A DNA stretch of 9,046 nucleotides from Actinomycetota bacterium. Its GTDB lineage: Bacteria; Actinomycetota; Acidimicrobiia; IMCC26256; PALSA-610. The notes under the pieces were generated by a model that saw only the letters and a list, made by a program, of their open reading frames with translations, was not told where the DNA came from and did not search any database. The DNA lies in contig JAUZEI010000457.1 of assembly GCA_030839105.1 (NCBI GenBank), positions 1 through 9,046 on the forward strand. The letters run 5' to 3'. Numbering within the stretch: position 1 is the first letter of the stretch; every line of letters begins with the position of its first letter. Position numbers and translations under genes: made by a program. Shown in pieces: positions 6,544 through 9,046 of the stretch.

Positions 6544-7276
6544 GTCGCTCCGAACGCGGCGGCCCCTGGAGCACTTCGAGCGCGACGTCGGGAACATCGG
6601 TGATGATCGCGTCGACGCCGGCCGCCGCGAGACTCGTGATCTCCTCGCGCTCGTCGACCGTCCACACGTTCACGCGTACTCCCGCTTTCTGCGCGGCCGC
6701 GATCTCGTCCGGCGACGCGCGCAGGGCCGCGGCGCGATCGGCGTTCAGCCACGCGTGACCGTGTTCGGCCGTGACCGGGACCGCGGCCGCGACCTCCTGG
6801 CCGCTCGTCAACCATCCCGTCGTGATATCGGTTGCGAACGCGCGACACGCGTCGAGCGCGCCCAGATCGAACGACGAGACGATGATGTCGGACAGCGCGA
6901 CGCTCGACTGCGCGCGCAGCAGGTCGACCACGGCGCGCACGACCTCGTGATCGGACATGTCGGCGTCGGGTTCCCACGGAAGGCACTTGATCTCGACGTT
7001 CACCACCATCCCCGCGCACGCGCCGAGCGCCTCGTCGAGCGTCGGGATCTCCGGACGCGCGGCCCGCAACGCGGCGAACTCGAACTCCCGGATCACGCCG
7101 AAACCTTCGACGTGCGGATCGTGATGCACGACGAGCCGATCGTCGGCGGATCGCCGGACGTCGAGCTCGACACCGTCGGCGCCGAATTCGCGCGCCTTGG
7201 CGAAGGCGGCAAGGGTGTTCTCGGGCCGCGCCTGCGACGCGCCCCGGTGCCCCAAGACGAGCGGACGATCGACCAT
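6524..7276 (-). CDS. Glycerophosphodiester phosphodiesterase
   Basis: GDPD enzymes hydrolyse glycerophosphodiesters to glycerol 3-phosphate and an alcohol in phospholipid turnover. From the ATG at 7276 the protein has 250 residues, usual for the cytoplasmic bacterial type. The TIM-barrel signature is complete: LGHRGAS at 8-14 with His10, PENTLAAF at 18-25, the metal ligands Glu37 and Asp39 in VELDVRRS, catalytic His52 in HHDP, VNVEIK further on, and WTVDE and IITDVPD near the end. There is no signal peptide or membrane helix. An upstream in-frame ATG at 7324 would add 16 residues before the conserved core; the 7276 ATG is preferred because LVLGHRG follows it directly and a TAGGCT box sits eight bases before it. 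A short AGGG five bases ahead could be a weak ribosome site. Its 3' end overlaps the lipid kinase gene, another lipid-metabolism gene, by 20 bases. Confidence 0.92.
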   Translation of the reverse strand: MVDRPLVLGHRGASQARPENTLAAFAKAREFGADGVELDVRRSADDRLVVHHDPHVEGFGVIREFEFAALRAARPEIPTLDEALGACAGMVVNVEIKCLPWEPDADMSDHEVVRAVVDLLRAQSSVALSDIIVSSFDLGALDACRAFATDITTGWLTSGQEVAAAVPVTAEHGHAWLNADRAAALRASPDEIAAAQKAGVRVNVWTVDEREEITSLAAAGVDAIITDVPDVALEVLQGPPRSERLKEGRR

Positions 7277-7284
7277 GACCCTGC

Positions 7285-7290
7285 AGCCTA
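7285..7290 (-). promoter_or_regulatory. Putative -10 box (TAGGCT) of GDPD gene
   Basis: The minus strand reads TAGGCT, eight bases, then ATG at 7276. The spacing equals that at the UDG gene and would give a leader of zero to two bases. No good -35 is seen. The AGGG inside the eight bases leaves a short leader with weak ribosome binding possible. Confidence 0.45.
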
Positions 7291-7349
7291 CGGACCGGGC
7301 GAACCGGAACACGTTCCAGTCCACGCCGCGAAAGTCCTGGTCAAGCCCC

Positions 7350-7379
7350 TTGCCGCAATCCGCATTTGCCCGTTACCCT
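7350..7379 (+). promoter_or_regulatory. Candidate whiB promoter (TTGCCG - 18 - TACCCT)
   Basis: TTGCCG at 7350-7355 and TACCCT at 7374-7379 are separated by 18 bases, an acceptable pairing for a housekeeping sigma factor. The transcript would begin near 7386 and carry a leader of about 100 bases to the GTG at 7485. It is the only start region in the window with a plausible -35 as well as -10. Confidence 0.5.
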
Positions 7380-7385
7380 GCGTAC

Positions 7386-7408
7386 GCCTTGAAAGTCTTG
7401 AGCAAGGC
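7386..7408. repeat. Inverted repeat at the predicted whiB transcript start
   Basis: GCCTTG at 7386-7391 and CAAGGC at 7403-7408 are perfect inverse complements around 11 bases. The element begins at the predicted start of transcription, so it could be an operator or a hairpin at the 5' end of the message. Confidence 0.4.
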
Positions 7409-7420
7409 ACGTGGGGAAAG

Positions 7421-7436
7421 TGTGATCGGGCGCACA
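7421..7436. promoter_or_regulatory. CRP-like site in the whiB leader
   Basis: TGTGA, six bases, GCACA differs at one position from the CRP/cAMP receptor consensus TGTGA-N6-TCACA. In M. tuberculosis, whiB1 transcription is known to be controlled by CRP (Rv3676) binding upstream. Here the site lies downstream of the best promoter candidate, which would fit repression or an unseen second promoter. Assignment is by sequence likeness only. Confidence 0.4.
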
Positions 7437-7469
7437 GGTATGCGGCACGGCGCAACTACGCGACCCAGC

Positions 7470-7477
7470 AGGGGGGA
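7470..7477 (+). promoter_or_regulatory. Strong Shine-Dalgarno sequence of whiB
   Basis: AGGGGGGA ends seven bases before the GTG at 7485. It decides the start in favour of this GTG over an in-frame ATG at 7440, which lacks such a site. It is the only strong ribosome binding site at a start in the window. Confidence 0.75.
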
Positions 7478-7484
7478 TTACAAA

Positions 7485-7790
7485 GTGGCTCTGACCTGGA
7501 TTCGAACCCATGATTGGGACGCCGAGGACTGGCGCGACAAGGCCTCTTGTCGCGACACGAGCCCCGAGCTCTTCTTCCCGATCGGGACCACCGGCCTCGC
7601 GCTCGACCAGATCGACGCCGCGAAGCAGGTCTGCGTCGAGTGCCCCGTCAACCACCAGTGCCTCGAGTTCGCCCTCGCGACCAACCAAGAGGCCGGCGTG
7701 TGGGGCGGGACGACCGAGGACGAACGTCGCCGGCTCCGCAAGGGTCTCGACGTCACCGCGGTCGCCGCACCCGCCACCCGTCTCGCCTAG
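7485..7790 (+). CDS. whiB1: WhiB-family Fe-S transcription factor, WhiB1/WblE type
   Basis: WhiB proteins bind a nitric-oxide- and oxygen-sensitive 4Fe-4S cluster and act on transcription, often with the principal sigma factor. The 101-residue product has the four cluster cysteines at 22, 50, 53 and 59 (SCRD; VCVECPVNHQC), then GVWGG at 71-75, the WhiB turn, and a short basic stretch ERRRLRK at 80-86. DPELFFPIG-like text (SPELFFPIG at 26-34) and the spacing resemble WhiB1 and WblE most. The N-terminus is longer than in WhiB1, with DW at 10-11 and again at 15-16. The C-terminal tail is alanine- and valine-rich rather than basic. Start chosen by the strong ribosome site; ATG at 7440 is a less likely alternative adding 15 residues. 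It converges on pdtaS, an order I recall from whiB1 (Rv3219) and pdtaS (Rv3220c). The subfamily symbol is inferred; family membership is certain. Confidence 0.92.
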   Translation: MALTWIRTHDWDAEDWRDKASCRDTSPELFFPIGTTGLALDQIDAAKQVCVECPVNHQCLEFALATNQEAGVWGGTTEDERRRLRKGLDVTAVAAPATRLA

Positions 7791-7797
7791 CCCGCGC

Positions 7798-7836
7798 GGC
7801 CGCCCGCCCCTCGGAGGGGCCGCCCGCCCCTCGGAG
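7798..7836. repeat. Two-copy 19-base direct repeat between whiB and pdtaS
   Basis: GGCCGCCCGCCCCTCGGAG occurs at 7798-7816 and again, identical, at 7818-7836, a 20-base period. The repeats fill nearly the whole 48-base gap between the two convergent genes. Pairing across the junction gives the hairpin at 7806-7820. Confidence 0.85.
7806..7820. terminator. Possible bidirectional terminator hairpin whiB/pdtaS
   Basis: GCCCC, loop TCGGA, GGGGC forms a five-pair all-GC stem 16 bases after the whiB stop and 19 bases beyond the pdtaS stop. No T-tract follows. A second short stem, GAGCT-TCAG-AGCTC at 7834-7847, lies over the pdtaS stop codon. The location between convergent genes favours a terminator role; the structure is weak by classical rules. 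Confidence 0.4.
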
Positions 7837-7838
7837 CT

Positions 7839-9046
7839 TCAGAGCTCGACGCGCGGCATCTCGACCGGTACGCGCACGCGTACCGAGGTGCCCCCTTCGT
7901 CGAGCATCTCGATCGAGCCTTGCAGCTCGCTCGTGACCAGGGCCTGGACGATCGACAGCCCGAGGCCCCTCGAACCCTCGAGCGTGAACTGATCCGGGAG
8001 TCCGGCGCCGTTGTCGCGGACCTCGATCTCGACGTGACCGTCAGTCCGGGCCAGCGTCACCTTGACGAGTGCGTCGCTCGCACCCTGCGGGAAAGCGTGG
8101 TCGACGGCATTCTGCATGAGCTCGTTCAGCACAACTGCGAGAGGAGTCGCGACCTCACCAGGGAGCTCTCCGGCATCACCCTCCACACTGAACCTGATCG
8201 TGTGCTCCGGTGTGGACGCAGTGTCCTCGACGAGCCGGGCCAGCGGACGGACGATCTCGTTGAGTGAAACGACGTCGCCGGCCTCACGCGACAGCGTCTC
8301 GTGCACGATCGCGATCGACCGGATACGGCGCTCCGACTCGGCGAGCGCGGCGCGCGCCTCGGGTGAGCGCAGTCGCCGGCCCTGCAGGCGCAGCAACGAG
8401 GCGATCGTCTGCAGATTGTTCTTCACCCGGTGATGGATCTCGCGAATCGTCGCATCCTTCGACAGGAGCAGACGGTCGCGGCGCCGGAGGTCGCTGACGT
8501 CGCGTAACAACACCAGCGCGCCGGCCGGCTGACGGCGGTCGACGAGCGGCAACACGCGCACCAGCACCGAGAAGTCGTCGCGTTCGATCTCCTCGGCGAC
8601 GGGCAGGTGCAACAACATGGCGCTACGCGCCGCGGTGTCGTCGAAACCCACGTCGATCAGTCGCTGCGACTGTGCGTACGCGTGAATTCCCATCCGGTGC
8701 AGCGAGCTGACCGCGTTCGGGCTGGCGAACTTCACACGCGTCTCCGCGTCGATCACGATGACGCCGTCGCCCACACGCGGCGCACTTTCCATCTCGACCT
8801 CGTCGACGTCGAACGGGAAGGTGCCGTCGGCGATCATGCGCGCGAAGCGGTCGAACACGTCGAAGTACGTCCGCTCGAGCTCGCCCGAACGACGGGCGAG
8901 TGTCATCGACTCCTCGCGCGTGAGGAGCCCGATGAGCCGGTCTTCGCGGCGGACCGGAATGACCTGCACGCGCACGCGGTCCTTCGAGCCGAGCGCGGCG
9001 GTATCGCCCCGCACGATGTCGGCGGAACGCCAGCACCGCGCGTACA
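7839..9046 (-). CDS. pdtaS: PdtaS-type sensor histidine kinase (5' truncated)
   Basis: This cytosolic histidine kinase belongs to the HisKA_2 class. In mycobacteria PdtaS phosphorylates the RNA-binding antiterminator-type regulator PdtaR. The frame stays open through the right edge, giving 401 residues, so the GTG at 9014 is not taken as the start and most of an N-terminal GAF domain is outside. Numbered from that GTG: end of the GAF-like part to about 45, ending in a helix with SGELERTY; a PAS-like region about 75-175 (RVGDGVIVID, FASPNAVSS, LVLLRDVSDLRRRDRLL); the phosphoacceptor region REIHHRVKNNLQ with His194/195; and an ATPase domain with N box NELMQNAVDHAF at 297-308, G1 RDNGAGLP at 333-340 and G2 GSRGLGLSIV at 347-356. 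No membrane helix is visible. No response regulator lies in the window, as expected for an orphan kinase. It resembles M. tuberculosis PdtaS throughout, from memory. Confidence 0.93.
   Translation of the reverse strand, partial: YARCWRSADIVRGDTAALGSKDRVRVQVIPVRREDRLIGLLTREESMTLARRSGELERTYFDVFDRFARMIADGTFPFDVDEVEMESAPRVGDGVIVIDAETRVKFASPNAVSSLHRMGIHAYAQSQRLIDVGFDDTAARSAMLLHLPVAEEIERDDFSVLVRVLPLVDRRQPAGALVLLRDVSDLRRRDRLLLSKDATIREIHHRVKNNLQTIASLLRLQGRRLRSPEARAALAESERRIRSIAIVHETLSREAGDVVSLNEIVRPLARLVEDTASTPEHTIRFSVEGDAGELPGEVATPLAVVLNELMQNAVDHAFPQGASDALVKVTLARTDGHVEIEVRDNGAGLPDQFTLEGSRGLGLSIVQALVTSELQGSIEMLDEGGTSVRVRVPVEMPRVEL

Noticed and set aside
7389..7426. Second whiB promoter from TTGAAA or TTGAGC with a downstream -10
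   Set aside because: At 16-18 bases the hexamers are TGGGGA-like or TGTGAT, neither fitting TANNNT; the 7350-7379 pair is better.
7440..7484. ATG at 7440 as the start of whiB
   Set aside because: It is in frame but lacks a ribosome site or a TANNNT box at leaderless distance, while the GTG at 7485 has AGGGGGGA seven bases before it. Kept as an alternative only.
6383..7513. 376-codon plus-strand open frame opposite GDPD
   Set aside because: GDPD on the minus strand has all catalytic motifs. The plus frame has no recognisable domain and consists of Arg/Asp-rich shadow sequence.

Overview
The window is GC-rich and almost fully coding. It reads as chromosomal DNA of an actinobacterium. Four things point there: a 2-oxoglutarate dehydrogenase of the mycobacterial KGD type, a WhiB iron-sulfur regulator of the WhiB1/WblE kind, a PdtaS-type histidine kinase beside it, and start regions that look leaderless. 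The KGD and PdtaS sequences differ from mycobacterial ones as I remember them, so a deep or non-mycobacterial actinobacterial lineage is likely. I cannot fix the genus.

Layout, left to right: the 3' part of kgd (+, cut by the left edge); a 162-base gap; a 66-residue two-helix membrane protein and dapA (both -); a TSUP/TauE-like transporter (+); a family 5 uracil-DNA glycosylase (-); a diacylglycerol/lipid kinase family protein (+); a glycerophosphodiester phosphodiesterase (-); whiB (+); and pdtaS (-, cut by the right edge). Apart from the dapA/small membrane protein pair, every neighbour lies on the opposite strand. Two convergent pairs overlap at their 3' ends, by 8 and 20 bases.

The most striking non-coding pattern is a TANNNT hexamer 6 to 8 bases before the start codon of all six non-whiB genes whose start is visible, with no convincing Shine-Dalgarno sequence. 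This is the arrangement of leaderless transcripts. whiB is the exception, with a strong Shine-Dalgarno sequence, a candidate distal promoter, an inverted repeat and a near-match to a CRP site in a leader of about 100 bases.

Functionally the window mixes central carbon metabolism (kgd), lysine/diaminopimelate synthesis (dapA), anion or sulfur-compound transport (TSUP), DNA repair (UDG), lipid and phosphodiester metabolism (lipid kinase, GDPD) and signalling (WhiB, PdtaS). The lipid kinase, whiB and pdtaS neighbourhood resembles Rv3218-whiB1-pdtaS of Mycobacterium tuberculosis as I recall it, with GDPD placed between the kinase and whiB. I see no mobile element, CRISPR array, tRNA, rRNA or phage gene, and no sign of a novel multi-gene system.
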